Shown piece after piece: positions 17,546-26,414 of a DNA stretch of 64,000 nucleotides. How positions within the stretch are numbered: position 1 is the first letter of the stretch; every line of letters begins with the position of its first letter. Source of the stretch: Streptomyces guryensis (GTDB lineage: Bacteria > Actinomycetota > Actinomycetes > Streptomycetales > Streptomycetaceae). The DNA is taken from positions 1 through 64,000 of the forward strand of contig NZ_JAJSBI010000020.1 of NCBI RefSeq assembly GCF_021261325.1, read 5' to 3'. The translations under genes were made by a program, and so were the position numbers. The notes under the pieces are model-generated. The model was not told where the DNA came from. It searched no databases and saw only the letters and a list, made by a program, of their open reading frames with translations.

Positions 17546-18664
17546 GTGACTGCCCCCGCCACATCCCGCGCCGCCGAGATTCTTTCCCGCCCCACCACGA
17601 TCAACGGACTGACCGTCCCCAACCGGATCGTGATGGCGCCGATGACCCGCATGTTCTCCCCGGGCGGCATCCCCGGCGAGGACGTGGTGTCGTACTACGC
17701 CCGCCGGGCCGCCGCCGGTGTCGGGCTGATCGTCACCGAGGGCACCTACGTCGGCCACGAGTCGGCCGGAAACAGCGCCCGCGTCCCCCGGTTCCACGGC
17801 GAGGACCAGCTCGCGGGCTGGCAGAAGGTCGCCGAGGCGGTGCACGCGGCGGGCGGCACGATCGTCCCGCAGCTGTGGCACATCGGCACGGTCCGCAACC
17901 AGGGCGACGCCCCCTACCCGGACGCGCCCTCGCACGGTCCCTCCGGTCTGCGTGTCACCGGCGTCGAGGACGCGACCCCCATGACCCAGGCCGACATCGA
18001 CGCCGTCATCGGCGCGTTCGTCGAGTCCGCGGTCGCCGCCGAGCGCATCGGCTTCGACGGCATCGAGCTGCACGGCGCGCACGGCTACCTCCTCGACCAG
18101 TTCCTGTGGGCCGGCACCAACCGTCGTACGGACGCGTACGGCGGCGACCCGGTGGCCCGTACGCAGTTCGCGGCGGAGATCGTGGCGGCCGTACGGGAGG
18201 CTGTCTCGCCCGAGTTCCCGGTGCTGTTCCGGTACTCGCAGTGGAAGCAGGAGGCGTACGACGCGCGTCTCGCCGAGACGCCGGAGGAGTTGGAGGCCAT
18301 CCTCGCGCCGCTGGCTGCCGCCGGCGTGGATGCGTTCCATGCCTCCACGCGGCGGTACTGGCTGCCGGAGTTCGACGGCTCCGACCTCAATCTGGCGGGG
18401 TGGACGAAGAAGCTGACGGGGCGGCCGACCATCACCGTCGGGTCGGTCGGGCTCGACGGGGACTTCATCCGGGGGTTCGCCGGGGAGGGGTCGCCGATCC
18501 GGGGGATCGATGATCTGCTGGATCGGCTGGAGCGGGAGGAGTACGACTTCGTCGCCGTCGGGCGGGCGTTGCTGCAGGATCCCGAGTGGGCGGCGAAGGT
18601 GTTGGCTGGGCGGAGCGATGAGCTTGAGCCGTACTCGGCCAGTGCGTTGAAGACGCTGAGCTGA
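17546..18664 (+). CDS. NADH:flavin oxidoreductase (old yellow enzyme family)
   Basis: A 372-aa FMN-dependent TIM-barrel enzyme. Motifs: NRIVMAPMTRMFSPGG near residue 30, PQLWHIGTVRN, the catalytic/substrate segment IELHGAHGYLLDQFLW and RRTDAYGG, and VGRALLQDPEWAAKV at the C-terminal phosphate-binding end. It probably reduces activated alkenes of unknown identity. The GTG at 17546 was selected for CGAGGAG upstream. Transcribed alone. Confidence 0.88.
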   Translation: MTAPATSRAAEILSRPTTINGLTVPNRIVMAPMTRMFSPGGIPGEDVVSYYARRAAAGVGLIVTEGTYVGHESAGNSARVPRFHGEDQLAGWQKVAEAVHAAGGTIVPQLWHIGTVRNQGDAPYPDAPSHGPSGLRVTGVEDATPMTQADIDAVIGAFVESAVAAERIGFDGIELHGAHGYLLDQFLWAGTNRRTDAYGGDPVARTQFAAEIVAAVREAVSPEFPVLFRYSQWKQEAYDARLAETPEELEAILAPLAAAGVDAFHASTRRYWLPEFDGSDLNLAGWTKKLTGRPTITVGSVGLDGDFIRGFAGEGSPIRGIDDLLDRLEREEYDFVAVGRALLQDPEWAAKVLAGRSDELEPYSASALKTLS

Positions 18665-18740
18665 GCTGAGCGGTTCGGTGGGGGGCGGTGCGGGTGTGCG
18701 GCCCTGGGGGGCCGCGCACCCAGACCCCCATCGGCCCTCT

Positions 18741-18771
18741 CGGCCTCGTCCTCGAACGCCGGACGGGCTGA
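18741..18771. repeat. Streptomyces intergenic repeat, copy 2 (inverted)
   Basis: Reverse complement of the element at 10057-10083: CGTCCTCGAACGCCGGACGG plus GCTGA. A shorter partial copy, GATCGGACGGGCTGA, follows near 18799. Lies between the old-yellow-enzyme and GNAT genes. Confidence 0.6.
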
Positions 18772-18857
18772 AAACAGCGGCCCGGCGGCCGGCATCGGTG
18801 ATCGGACGGGCTGAAAAAACAGTGAGCCGAGCCGCCGGGCGGGCTGAAGATAGGCGT

Positions 18858-19469
18858 ATGACGCACACCCCGGCCCGTCTCGCCACGCCCGCCGATATCG
18901 ACGCCGTCGTCTCCGTCTTCACCTCCGCCTTCTTCCGTGACCCGGTGTGGGGGCCCGCCTTTCCCGACGAGGGGCGGCGGGCCGGGCAGGCCGCGGTCAT
19001 GTGGCGGGTCTATGCGGCCTCCGCTTTGCGCTACCCGTGGACGCTGGTGACGCCGGGCGTCGAGGCCGCCGCCGTGTGGATTCCGCCGGGCGGGGTCGAG
19101 CTCACGCCCGAGGAGGCGGAGGGGCTGGAGGGGCGGCTTGCCCGGGTCACGGGTCGTGTCGCGGCTCGGGCGATCATGAGGGTGGGGGAGCAGTTCGAGG
19201 CGGCTCGCCCCAGCGAGCCGTTCTTCTACCTGACCGTCCTCGGCACGCACACCGATCACCGCGGCAAGGGGCTCGGCATGGCTCTGCTCGCCGAGAGTCT
19301 CGCCCGGATCGACGCCGTCGGCGCCCCCGCCTACCTGGAGTCGACCAACCCTGCCAACCTCAAGCGGTACGAGAGCGTCGGATTTACGGTTAGGGACGAG
19401 ATCACCGTTGCCACCGGCCAGGTCGTGACGACCATGTGGCGGCCCGCAGCAATCCAGACCAGGAGTTGA
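18858..19469 (+). CDS. GNAT acetyltransferase
   Basis: A 203-aa GCN5-type N-acetyltransferase. The acetyl-CoA motif A is YLTVLGTHTDHRGKGLGMALL near residue 135, followed by PAYLESTNPANLKRYESVGF. The substrate is unknown. Its TGA overlaps the ATG of the esterase gene, so the two are probably co-translated. ATG at 18858 follows the repeat-containing spacer. Confidence 0.85.
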   Translation: MTHTPARLATPADIDAVVSVFTSAFFRDPVWGPAFPDEGRRAGQAAVMWRVYAASALRYPWTLVTPGVEAAAVWIPPGGVELTPEEAEGLEGRLARVTGRVAARAIMRVGEQFEAARPSEPFFYLTVLGTHTDHRGKGLGMALLAESLARIDAVGAPAYLESTNPANLKRYESVGFTVRDEITVATGQVVTTMWRPAAIQTRS

Positions 19470-20992
19470 TGATGACGACCACTGTCGTGCGTACGGTCGC
19501 CGGAGCGGTGCGTGGGCGCCGTGAGGACGGGCTGACCGTGTTCCGGGGCATCCCGTTCGCCGAACCGCCCGTCGGGGAGGCCCGGTTCGGGGCGCCGCGC
19601 CCGGTGCAGGCCTGGGAGGGGACCCGGGACGCGTACGACTTCGGGCCGCCGCCCCCACAGGAGTCCGGGTTCCAGGGACGCAGGGCTGTGCTGAACGCTC
19701 CCGAGGGCGACGACTGGCTGACCGTCAATGTCTGGACCCCGGAGCCGGATTCCGCCGGGCTGCGGCCGGTGATGGTCTGGATCTACGGCGGGGCCTACAA
19801 GCTCGGTCACTCCGGCAGTCCCGGCTACGACGCCCAACACATCGCGCGCGACGGTGACGTGGTCGTCGTGACACTCAACTACCGGGTGGGGATAGAGGGT
19901 TTCGCGCTCATCGAGGGTGCGCCGGCCAACCGGGGACTGCTCGATCAGGTGGCCGCCCTGGAGTGGGTGCGGGACAACATCACGGAGTTCGGCGGGGATC
20001 CCGGGCAGGTGACCGTCTTCGGTGAGTCGGCGGGTGCGGGGTCGGTGGCTTCTCTGCTGGCCATGCCGAGCGCGCGGGGGCTCTTCCGGCGGGCGGTCGC
20101 GCAGAGCGTGCCGGGGACCTACTTCTCCGGCGAGCTGGCCCGTGACATCGCGTCCGCCATCGCGGCGGAGGCGGGGCTGCGGCCGACGGTGGCCGACCTC
20201 GCGACCGTCGATCCCCGCCAACTGACCTCGGTGGGCGAGGCGTTGAGCGCGAAGATGACGGCGTACGCGGATCGCTGGGGGCAGGTGGTCCCCACGGCCA
20301 CGCCCTTCTCCCCGGTGGTCGACGGCGAGGTACTGCCGTGCACGCCCTGGCAGGCGCTGAAGGAGGGTGCGGGGAGGGACGTCGACCTGCTCGTCGGGCA
20401 CAACCGGGACGAGTTCCGGCTGTTCCTCGCCATCGGCGGGATGCTGGGCAAGATCGGGGAGGAGCAGGCCGACTGGGCACTGCGGACGTTCGGGCCGGGG
20501 CCGGACGGGGACCGGGCGTACCGCGCGGCCTTCCCGGAGGCCACGCCGGGTGAGCTGTTCGAGCGGGTGCAGACGGACTGGCTGTTCAACATGCCTTCCC
20601 TGCGCCTGGCCGAGGCACAGGTCGCGGGCGGCGGTCGCGCTCACCTCTACGAGCTGACCTGGGCGGCCCCGGGAGGCGGGGGCGGTCTCGGCGCGTGCCA
20701 CGGACTGGACATCCCGCTGCTGTTCGGCACGTTCGAGGCGGACCTGGGGCAGCTGCTGTTCGCGGGTACGGGCGCCACCGCGGAGGGGGAGGGGCTGTCC
20801 TCCCGTTTCCGGGAGTCCTGGACGGCGTTCGCGCGCACGGGGGATCCGGGCTGGCCGGCGTTCGAGACGGAGGAGCGCCTGGTCCAGGTGCTGGATGCGG
20901 AGCCGAAGGCGCAGGCGGGGCCGTATCCGGAGGAGGCGTCGCGGCGGCTGTGGGAGGGGTACGAGTTCGTGCCGCTCCCGCTGCTCAAGTAG
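19469..20992 (+). CDS. Type B carboxylesterase
   Basis: A 507-aa alpha/beta hydrolase of the carboxylesterase/para-nitrobenzyl esterase family. VFRGIPFAEPPVGEARF starts the family pattern; the oxyanion-hole segment is WIYGGAYKLG; the nucleophile elbow is VFGESAGAGSV near residue 190; the catalytic His is probably in ACHGLDIPLLFG. No signal peptide, so cytosolic. The ATG at 19469 overlaps the preceding stop; an ATG three bases later (19472) has better spacing from AGGAG and is equally likely. Confidence 0.88.
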   Translation: MMTTTVVRTVAGAVRGRREDGLTVFRGIPFAEPPVGEARFGAPRPVQAWEGTRDAYDFGPPPPQESGFQGRRAVLNAPEGDDWLTVNVWTPEPDSAGLRPVMVWIYGGAYKLGHSGSPGYDAQHIARDGDVVVVTLNYRVGIEGFALIEGAPANRGLLDQVAALEWVRDNITEFGGDPGQVTVFGESAGAGSVASLLAMPSARGLFRRAVAQSVPGTYFSGELARDIASAIAAEAGLRPTVADLATVDPRQLTSVGEALSAKMTAYADRWGQVVPTATPFSPVVDGEVLPCTPWQALKEGAGRDVDLLVGHNRDEFRLFLAIGGMLGKIGEEQADWALRTFGPGPDGDRAYRAAFPEATPGELFERVQTDWLFNMPSLRLAEAQVAGGGRAHLYELTWAAPGGGGGLGACHGLDIPLLFGTFEADLGQLLFAGTGATAEGEGLSSRFRESWTAFARTGDPGWPAFETEERLVQVLDAEPKAQAGPYPEEASRRLWEGYEFVPLPLLK

Positions 20993-21010
20993 TTCCGCGG
21001 GCAGGAGGCG

Positions 21011-21580
21011 CTACAGGTTGCCCAACGGCTCGATGTCGACCTTCACCGGTGTGCCCCAGACGCGCAGCACCTCGTAGTCGGTGAACTCGTGCACCAGCCG
21101 GTACGCCATCGCGGGGCGGGGCCCGCGGCGCTGAGCGGCCAGATACAGCTCGGCCTCGCGCCGGTCCCGCCTCGGCGTCCCGCACAGGTGCCAGGTCTGG
21201 CCGTTCCACGCCTCCGCCAGCCAGCGCTGCTGGGGCTGCGGGCGGTCGGCGCTGACGCCGTAGCGGGAGGGGGCGGACTCGGTGGCGTGCGCGGGCACGG
21301 GACCGCCGTTGAACTCGACGCGGCGGGCCGCCCTGCGCCGGGTCTCGCAGAGCAGGCAGAGGTCGTGGGCGTTCTCGTCGACCGGGCCGTTCGGGTGCTC
21401 GGGGCAGCGGGTGGTGGGCGCTGCGCCCGTGACGCTCTCGTCGAGGAGGTCCAGGGCACGGCGGAGGTCGGCCTTGACCTCGTGGAGCTTGGCGTCCTGG
21501 GTGTCGCCGGTGAGGGATTCGCCGTGTTCGCCCAGGAGGCGGAGGGCGCGGCCGAGGGCGGTGAGCTGGGCGTGGTTCAT
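21011..21580 (-). CDS. Hypothetical protein of an accessory operon
   Basis: A 189-aa protein starting MNHAQLTALGRALRLLGE. Residues about 50-80 hold a putative zinc-binding arrangement (CPEHPNGPVDENAHDLCLLC), and the C-terminal half contains WNGQTWHLCGTPRRDRREA. No family is recognised. It is the last gene of a three-gene minus-strand unit whose first gene looks like a winged-helix DNA-binding protein, a set often found on Streptomyces integrative elements. ATG at 21580 is the start in register with this sequence. Confidence 0.6.
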   Translation of the reverse strand: MNHAQLTALGRALRLLGEHGESLTGDTQDAKLHEVKADLRRALDLLDESVTGAAPTTRCPEHPNGPVDENAHDLCLLCETRRRAARRVEFNGGPVPAHATESAPSRYGVSADRPQPQQRWLAEAWNGQTWHLCGTPRRDRREAELYLAAQRRGPRPAMAYRLVHEFTDYEVLRVWGTPVKVDIEPLGNL

Positions 21581-21600
21581 GGGGCGGCCCTCCGGGGTGG

Positions 21601-21855
21601 TCAGTCGGCGTAGTCCTTGAGTGCTTCGGTTTCGAGCGTGAAGCCGACGGGGTCGGGGAGCTCTACGGACGCTCCCCAAGGATAGGAGAGGGACTGCTGG
21701 TAGCGGCCGTCCTTCGGCTCGCTGTGGACGGTGACGGTGCTGTTGTCGCGGTCGATGCGGAGGTGGACGGGGATGTCGGCCCCGGCGTGACCGATGGGCT
21801 TGTCGATGCGGTCGCGCTGGTCGGGGTGGTGACGTCGGACCGTGGGAGCTGTCAT
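21601..21855 (-). CDS. Hypothetical protein (84 aa)
   Basis: Starts MTAPTVRRHHPDQRDRIDKP and has a beta-rich centre (VHLRIDRDNSTVTVHSE) ending in an acidic tail (ETEALKDYAD). The ATG at 21855 overlaps the stop of the upstream gene (ATGA), indicating coupling. Twenty bases separate it from the next gene. No domain recognised. Confidence 0.65.
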   Translation of the reverse strand: MTAPTVRRHHPDQRDRIDKPIGHAGADIPVHLRIDRDNSTVTVHSEPKDGRYQQSLSYPWGASVELPDPVGFTLETEALKDYAD

Positions 21856-22727
21856 GCGGGTGTCCCTTCGCGTCGTCGTTGATCCATTGCGGCACGGATC
21901 TCTGCCGCGCGGGTCTGGACTGCGGAGGCCGGAAGAGGCGTGTGGTGGCGACCGGGGGCGCGTTCGCCCCGGCAGGTGCCGCACACGCCGCCCGGCAGGG
22001 CTTCCGGGCGGCCCGGGGCGCCGCACTTCGCGCACTCCAGGACGCGGAGGGGCGGCCGTGTCTCTCGTACGGGTTCGGGTGGGAGCTTGTCGGTCAGGCG
22101 GCGGTGCAGCAGGGCCGCCGCATGGTGGACCGGGGTGGGCAGGCCGTTGGTCAGGGCGTGGAGTACGGCCTGGTCCGTGGCCCCTCGCGCGAACCACTCC
22201 GTCAGCAGCGGAGCGAGCGTCGCGCACTCTGCCTGCGAGAGCGACAGGGCGGGGGCCGTGCGGCCGAGGGCGGCGAGGAGGATGTGGGCGCGGCTGCGGG
22301 CGGGGCGGGCTCGTTCCGGTGGTTCCTGCGGTACGTCGCCTCGGGTGAAGGTCGCCCACCAGACGTCGTCGCGTGCGGTTCGGGTGAACCACGTTCGGGT
22401 GATCCAACGGGGGCTCTTCGAGTCCGTCAGGTGTTCGCGGCCTCGGCGCAAGTGGCCTGCGCGTTGGAGGTTGTTGAGGGCCGTGCGGAGGGCGCACTGT
22501 CCGTACGGCAGCGTCTTGGCCAGGGTCTTTACGGAGATGTCGGCGCCGTCGGAGAGGCGGTCGATGTACGCGGCGACTGCGGCTTCGCGGGGTGGAAGGT
22601 GGGCGAAGTCGTGAGCGGTGCGGGGTTGTTGGTCGGGCGCCGACCGTTTGCCGTAACCCGGATTGGCCATCGGGTGCGGGGTCGCGTGCGCGGACAGGGA
22701 GACAGCACTAAACTCGGCGGCAGCCAT
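21852..22727 (-). CDS. Helix-turn-helix protein, accessory-element type
   Basis: A 291-aa protein. Residues about 45-110 read as a winged helix (REAAVAAYIDRLSDGADIS, then VKTLAKTLPYGQCALRTALN and LQRAGHLRRGR). Near residue 245 a zinc-ribbon-like CAKCGAPGRPEALPGGVCGTC appears. It resembles replication/transfer-associated DNA-binding proteins in Streptomyces but no specific role can be assigned. It heads a three-gene operon with overlapping stops and starts. Confidence 0.7.
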   Translation of the reverse strand: MAAAEFSAVSLSAHATPHPMANPGYGKRSAPDQQPRTAHDFAHLPPREAAVAAYIDRLSDGADISVKTLAKTLPYGQCALRTALNNLQRAGHLRRGREHLTDSKSPRWITRTWFTRTARDDVWWATFTRGDVPQEPPERARPARSRAHILLAALGRTAPALSLSQAECATLAPLLTEWFARGATDQAVLHALTNGLPTPVHHAAALLHRRLTDKLPPEPVRETRPPLRVLECAKCGAPGRPEALPGGVCGTCRGERAPGRHHTPLPASAVQTRAAEIRAAMDQRRREGTPA

Positions 22728-22760
22728 GGGATCGAACTCTTCCTTCGATCTTGTAGGTCA

Positions 22761-22796
22761 AGCCCCCGCAGGTGTTGGTAGCACCTGGCGGGGGCT
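22761..22796. terminator. Terminator hairpin between two minus-strand units
   Basis: AGCCCCCGCAGGTG (22761-22774) pairs with CACCTGGCGGGGGCT (22782-22796), one bulged base. It lies downstream of the DUF397 gene and upstream of the helix-turn-helix gene. The remaining bases up to 22952 show no gene. Confidence 0.8.
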
Positions 22797-22952
22797 GTTC
22801 GTTATGCGGGCACGCTAGACGATCGTCACTGTGCGTGGCAAGTCGAACGCGTCAAGTCAACTCGCCGGGTGGGAGGGTGGGTTGAGGCCCTCCAACCATT
22901 CCTTGAAAAGAGGGCTCGGAGCGCGGGGCTTGAGCTTCGGGGGGCTGCTGAG

Positions 22953-23159
22953 TCAGCCGTGCTTGAGGTTTTCGACGAACGCGGACCAGGGCTCCGCCCG
23001 GAACACGAGCTTCGGGCCGTGGGGGTTCTTGGAGTCGCGGACGGGGACGATGGCGGGGTGTCCGTCGGCGACTTCGAGGCAGTTGTCGCCACCGCCCGCG
23101 CTGTAGCTGGACTTGTGCCAGGTGGCCGTGCTCAGGTCGTAGTCAGGGATGTTCCTCAT
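22953..23159 (-). CDS. DUF397 protein
   Basis: A 68-aa protein with WHKSSYSAGGGDNCLEVAD and VPVRDSKNPHGPKLVF, the standard DUF397 signature. Its start overlaps the end of the XRE/DUF5753 gene by 17 bases, making the second such pair in the window. Confidence 0.9.
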   Translation of the reverse strand: MRNIPDYDLSTATWHKSSYSAGGGDNCLEVADGHPAIVPVRDSKNPHGPKLVFRAEPWSAFVENLKHG

Positions 23160-23982
23160 GGGCGTAATCCTGCGCCAACGCCTCGATCAGAGCCAGGGAC
23201 TTCTCTGGCGAGAGTGCGGAGGCCGTGAGGAGTTCGAAGGTGAACCGCAGGTGGGCGACGGTGGCTGGGTCGTCCTCCAGTCGTCCGGTGCGGGCCCCCT
23301 CGAAGTAGACCAGCGGAGGGGCGTCCTCGAAGGCCATCAGCTTCAGTGAGCCTCCCATCGCCGTGTGCGCTCCGGCACTGAACGGCAGTACCTGCACGAT
23401 GACCCGGCTCCGACGGGCCAGGTCCGCGACGTGGCGCAGAGCCTCCGCCATCACCTCCCGCCCGCCGGTCTCCCGGCGCAGTGCCGCCTCGTCAAGCACC
23501 ACCCACAACATGGGTTTTGTTGGGTGGTCGAGTAGACGAGTCCGAGCCATCCGGCCGTCCACCCATCCGTCGATGGTTTCCTTGGGTGCCGTCGGGTCGT
23601 GGGCGCGGTTCACGGCCCGTGCGTACGCGGGTGTCTGGAGAAGTCCGGGGATCAGCATCGGCGCGTACTCCCGGATCGCCGTAGCAATCGCTTCTGCCTC
23701 CGCCGCCTCCGCGAAGTGCTCGGGATAGCGGGACTTCGCCGCCGCCCCGCAGTTCCGCCGGAAGAAGTCGCCCGTGTCCAGCGCCTCGTCCAGCAGTCGA
23801 GCGATCTCCGGCAGCATCCGCCGTGTCGCCGACTCCAACTGCCCGACGAACGAGCCGCTCACGAACAGCCGCGCCCCCAACTCGTCCTGGCTCAACCCGG
23901 CTTTCTCTCTGGCGTGACGCAACTCCGCCCCGAGCAGCGCGCGCGGCGACGAGGACGGATCGAGGTCCTTCGGTACTGCCAT
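23143..23982 (-). CDS. XRE-family regulator with DUF5753
   Basis: A 279-aa protein. The helix-turn-helix is at residues about 18-75 (LGAELRHAREKAGLSQDELG, SGSFVGQLESATRRM). DUF5753 follows (PMLIPGLLQTPAYARAV, RTRLLDHPTKPMLWVVLDEA, VLPFSAGAHTAMGG). Start at 23982 (MAVPKDLD) was preferred because GGGAG sits six bases upstream; an earlier start adds six residues. Pairs with the DUF397 gene that follows. Confidence 0.9.
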   Translation of the reverse strand: MAVPKDLDPSSSPRALLGAELRHAREKAGLSQDELGARLFVSGSFVGQLESATRRMLPEIARLLDEALDTGDFFRRNCGAAAKSRYPEHFAEAAEAEAIATAIREYAPMLIPGLLQTPAYARAVNRAHDPTAPKETIDGWVDGRMARTRLLDHPTKPMLWVVLDEAALRRETGGREVMAEALRHVADLARRSRVIVQVLPFSAGAHTAMGGSLKLMAFEDAPPLVYFEGARTGRLEDDPATVAHLRFTFELLTASALSPEKSLALIEALAQDYAHEEHP

Positions 23983-24095
23983 GGCGGCTCCCGGTCTCAC
24001 ATCAGAGGTGTTGGGATGTCTCGTATGGCCAGGCTAGGGAATTAGCGGCCACGCTGTGTTGCGAACAGCAAACTCAGCGTGGAGGTGCGAGCGAC

Positions 24096-24488
24096 GTGCG
24101 GTCGACCGAAGAAGTCGTCGAAACCCTGCGGGAGGCCCTGACAGGCGTCGGGGTGGCCCTGCCGTCCCTGTGCGTCGATCCTGTGACCGGGGCGAGCGAG
24201 GAGCCGTTCGCCCTGGTCGACCTCGGCCGCTGCAATGTCCGTACGGCGGAGAAGCTGGCGTCCGTGCTGCGTGGGGAGCGGCCTGCGGTCGGTGCGTACG
24301 CAACCGATGGGCGGGACGGGCGGGTCGGCGAGGTCATGGGGCATGCCGGCGGGCGGGTGCAGCTGCGGCCGGTCGCCGGCGGACGGGAGTGGGAGTGCCC
24401 GCCGGAGGCGGTGGGGGCCGCGCCGCCGGAGGAGGTGCTGCGGGCGCGAGTCCGCAAAGCCAACCAAGAAGGCCGCCTGCCCTGCTGA
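24096..24488 (+). CDS. Conserved hypothetical protein (130 aa)
   Basis: Starts VRSTEEVVETLREALTGVGV and contains PFALVDLGRCNVRTAEKLA and a basic C-terminus (RARVRKANQEGRLPC). It has the look of small conserved Streptomyces proteins encoded beside XRE regulators. No domain recognised. GTG at 24096 with GGAGG ten bases upstream. Only nine bases separate its stop from the methyltransferase gene, suggesting a two-gene unit. Confidence 0.7.
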   Translation: MRSTEEVVETLREALTGVGVALPSLCVDPVTGASEEPFALVDLGRCNVRTAEKLASVLRGERPAVGAYATDGRDGRVGEVMGHAGGRVQLRPVAGGREWECPPEAVGAAPPEEVLRARVRKANQEGRLPC

Positions 24489-24497
24489 ACTGCCCTC

Positions 24498-25226
24498 ATG
24501 AAGATTCTCACGCCCAGAGTCCTGCGAGCCCTGGAACGCTTCAACTCCGCCCACCCCTGGGACCACAACGCCCACTACCATCCGTGGTTGCTACGGCAGC
24601 TGCCCCGCAGCTTCGGCCGTGCGCTCGACGTGGGCTGCGGCACCGGTGACCTGGTGCGGCTGCTGGCGGGGCGGGCGAAGGAGGTGCACGGGGTCGACTC
24701 GGATCCGGGGATCGTGGCGAAGGCAAGGGAGCTGACCGGCGATGGGTACGCCCACGTCACCTACTCCGTCGCCGACGCGCCGGACGGGCTGCCTCCGGGG
24801 TCGTACGACGTCATCACCTGTGTCGCCGTGCTTCATCACCTGCCGCTCGCCGGGACGCTCACGCGCTTGTGGCAGCAACTCGCGCCCGGCGGCAGGCTGT
24901 TGATCGTCGGGCTCGCCCGGGACGAGACGTTCGTCGGTCAACTGCTGGGGTACGCGTCGATTCCGCTCAACGCCGCCACCGGGTGGGTGAAGCACCGCGG
25001 CCGTACGGCGCCCCGGCCCGCCTCCATGACGGCCGTGACGCGGCCCGCGGACGTCACGTACGCCGAGATCGTGCGGGAAGCGCGCCGCGTTCTCCCCGGT
25101 GCCCGCCTGCGCCGCCGTCTCTTCTGGCGGTACACGCTGGTGGCGCGCGCCCCGGGGACCGGTGTGGTCCGCGGGGCGCGCGTCGGGCCGGGAAGGGTCA
25201 GTTCTGCGGGAGGCTCAGGAGCGTGA
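24498..25226 (+). CDS. SAM-dependent methyltransferase
   Basis: A 242-aa class I methyltransferase. Motif I is ALDVGCGTGDLVRLL near residue 42, acidic loop HGVDSDPG, and motif IV-like YDVITCVAVLHHLPLA. The C-terminal 30 residues are Gly/Arg-rich and overlap the 3' end of the convergent afsA-like gene by 29 bases, so the reading frame may have been extended when the neighbouring island arrived (inference). Substrate unknown. Confidence 0.82.
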   Translation: MKILTPRVLRALERFNSAHPWDHNAHYHPWLLRQLPRSFGRALDVGCGTGDLVRLLAGRAKEVHGVDSDPGIVAKARELTGDGYAHVTYSVADAPDGLPPGSYDVITCVAVLHHLPLAGTLTRLWQQLAPGGRLLIVGLARDETFVGQLLGYASIPLNAATGWVKHRGRTAPRPASMTAVTRPADVTYAEIVREARRVLPGARLRRRLFWRYTLVARAPGTGVVRGARVGPGRVSSAGGSGA

Positions 25227-26145
25227 TGATGCTGGAGAAGACACAGACGTCGTTCTGTACGGCGGTGATCAGGACCCGGTGCTGACCGGGCTGGTCCGTC
25301 GGGAACGGGTCGGTGTGGATCCAGCAGGGGGCGTCGAGCTCGGCGTAGCGGGCGAAGACCACATCCATGGAGAGCATCGCGGCCGGCGGCTGCGCCGCCG
25401 TGTGGCTGGCCTGGCGTGCCGCTTCGAGGAGCAGCATGCCGGGGGCGTGGTCGACGGGGTGGTCGAAGAGCACGGGGTGGTTGAGGTCGACGCGCATCTG
25501 GTGGCGGCGCGGTGAGTCGGTCGGTGAGAGGACGACGTCGGCGAAGTCCTTGCGGGCGACCTGGGCGGGCGCGGCCGGCGGGGGCAGCGGCAGCGCGCGG
25601 GCGATCGAGGCGTCGAGGTCGGCGTAGGTGCCGCGCAGCCGCTGGTAGAGCGCGGGGGCGGTGTTGGCGAACCGGGTCTGGGCCGTGCCCACCTGGACCC
25701 CGTCCCGGATCACGTCGACCTTCATCAGCATGGAGGCGAGACGGCCCATGCGGCGGACCACGTCGTGGCAGCTGACGCGGAGTTCGACCGAGGTCGCACC
25801 GGCGGTGGTGGCCAGTGCGGCGGGCGTCAGCGCGAAGCTGAAGTGGCTCCATGACTGGCGGTGGCCCGCCGGGGCGTCGTAGGCGGCGTGGCTGAGCAGC
25901 GGTATGCACTGGCGGATCGACTCGGCCAGCAGCATGGGGTCGTGCAGACCGTGCTGCGGTCCGTAGAAGGCGTGGTCCTGCGGCCAGTCGGCATGGACGG
26001 TGAAGACGTCGTTCCCGTTCTGGCACCACTGAGTCAGCAGTACTTCCGAGGCGGTGAGCTTGTGCACCTGCTCCTGGGTCACCGGCACCCAGGTCGGGGC
26101 GGTGGCGTCGATGTGCTGGACGGTGCTGGACACGGTGCTGGACAT
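25198..26145 (-). CDS. AfsA-type gamma-butyrolactone synthase
   Basis: A 315-aa protein with two AfsA hot-dog repeats: HAFYGPQHGLHDPMLLAESI in the first and FDHPVDHAPGMLLLEAARQA in the second, both near-diagnostic. AfsA enzymes join a beta-ketoacyl thioester to dihydroxyacetone phosphate, the first step to gamma-butyrolactone autoregulators. ATG at 26145 follows AGGGGG. It diverges from a ScbR/ArpA-like receptor gene, the standard signalling arrangement, and its promoter region contains two AGAGNNCTCT palindromes. Confidence 0.93.
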   Translation of the reverse strand: MSSTVSSTVQHIDATAPTWVPVTQEQVHKLTASEVLLTQWCQNGNDVFTVHADWPQDHAFYGPQHGLHDPMLLAESIRQCIPLLSHAAYDAPAGHRQSWSHFSFALTPAALATTAGATSVELRVSCHDVVRRMGRLASMLMKVDVIRDGVQVGTAQTRFANTAPALYQRLRGTYADLDASIARALPLPPPAAPAQVARKDFADVVLSPTDSPRRHQMRVDLNHPVLFDHPVDHAPGMLLLEAARQASHTAAQPPAAMLSMDVVFARYAELDAPCWIHTDPFPTDQPGQHRVLITAVQNDVCVFSSIITLLSLPQN

Positions 26146-26199
26146 ACGGAATCCCCCTGAGACGTATGTGAGCGCTGCGGCTGCCAGCCGCGACCCCAT

Positions 26200-26225
26200 A
26201 AACATAAAGAGTGCTCTGTTTGTTT
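26200..26225. promoter_or_regulatory. ARE-like palindrome 1 (core AGAGTGCTCT)
   Basis: AAACATAAAGAG-TG-CTCTGTTTGTTT, imperfect dyad 55 bases upstream of the AfsA start. Very AT-rich for this genome. Predicted operator for the receptor encoded next door. Confidence 0.7.
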
Positions 26226-26374
26226 GGCTCAAGGGCTGGTAAAGGGTCACTCATGGACCGATCAAGCCATGTGGGGCAATGGCTTCCGGATCGAGGGGGT
26301 TTCGTGTGTGAGTGGAGGGGCTGTTCGGTGCACTGGACACCCTTGAAGGCCCGTGCGTAACCTGGTGCGTGTCC

Positions 26375-26401
26375 TAACCAAGAGAGTGCTCTGTTTATTT
26401 A
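26375..26401. promoter_or_regulatory. ARE-like palindrome 2 (core AGAGTGCTCT)
   Basis: AACCAAGAGAG-TG-CTCTGTTTATTTA ends only a few bases before the GGAGG ribosome site of the receptor gene, so binding would block its own expression. Shares core and TTTNTTT tail with the other four copies. Confidence 0.7.
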
Positions 26402-26414
26402 GCAAGGAGGTCCA

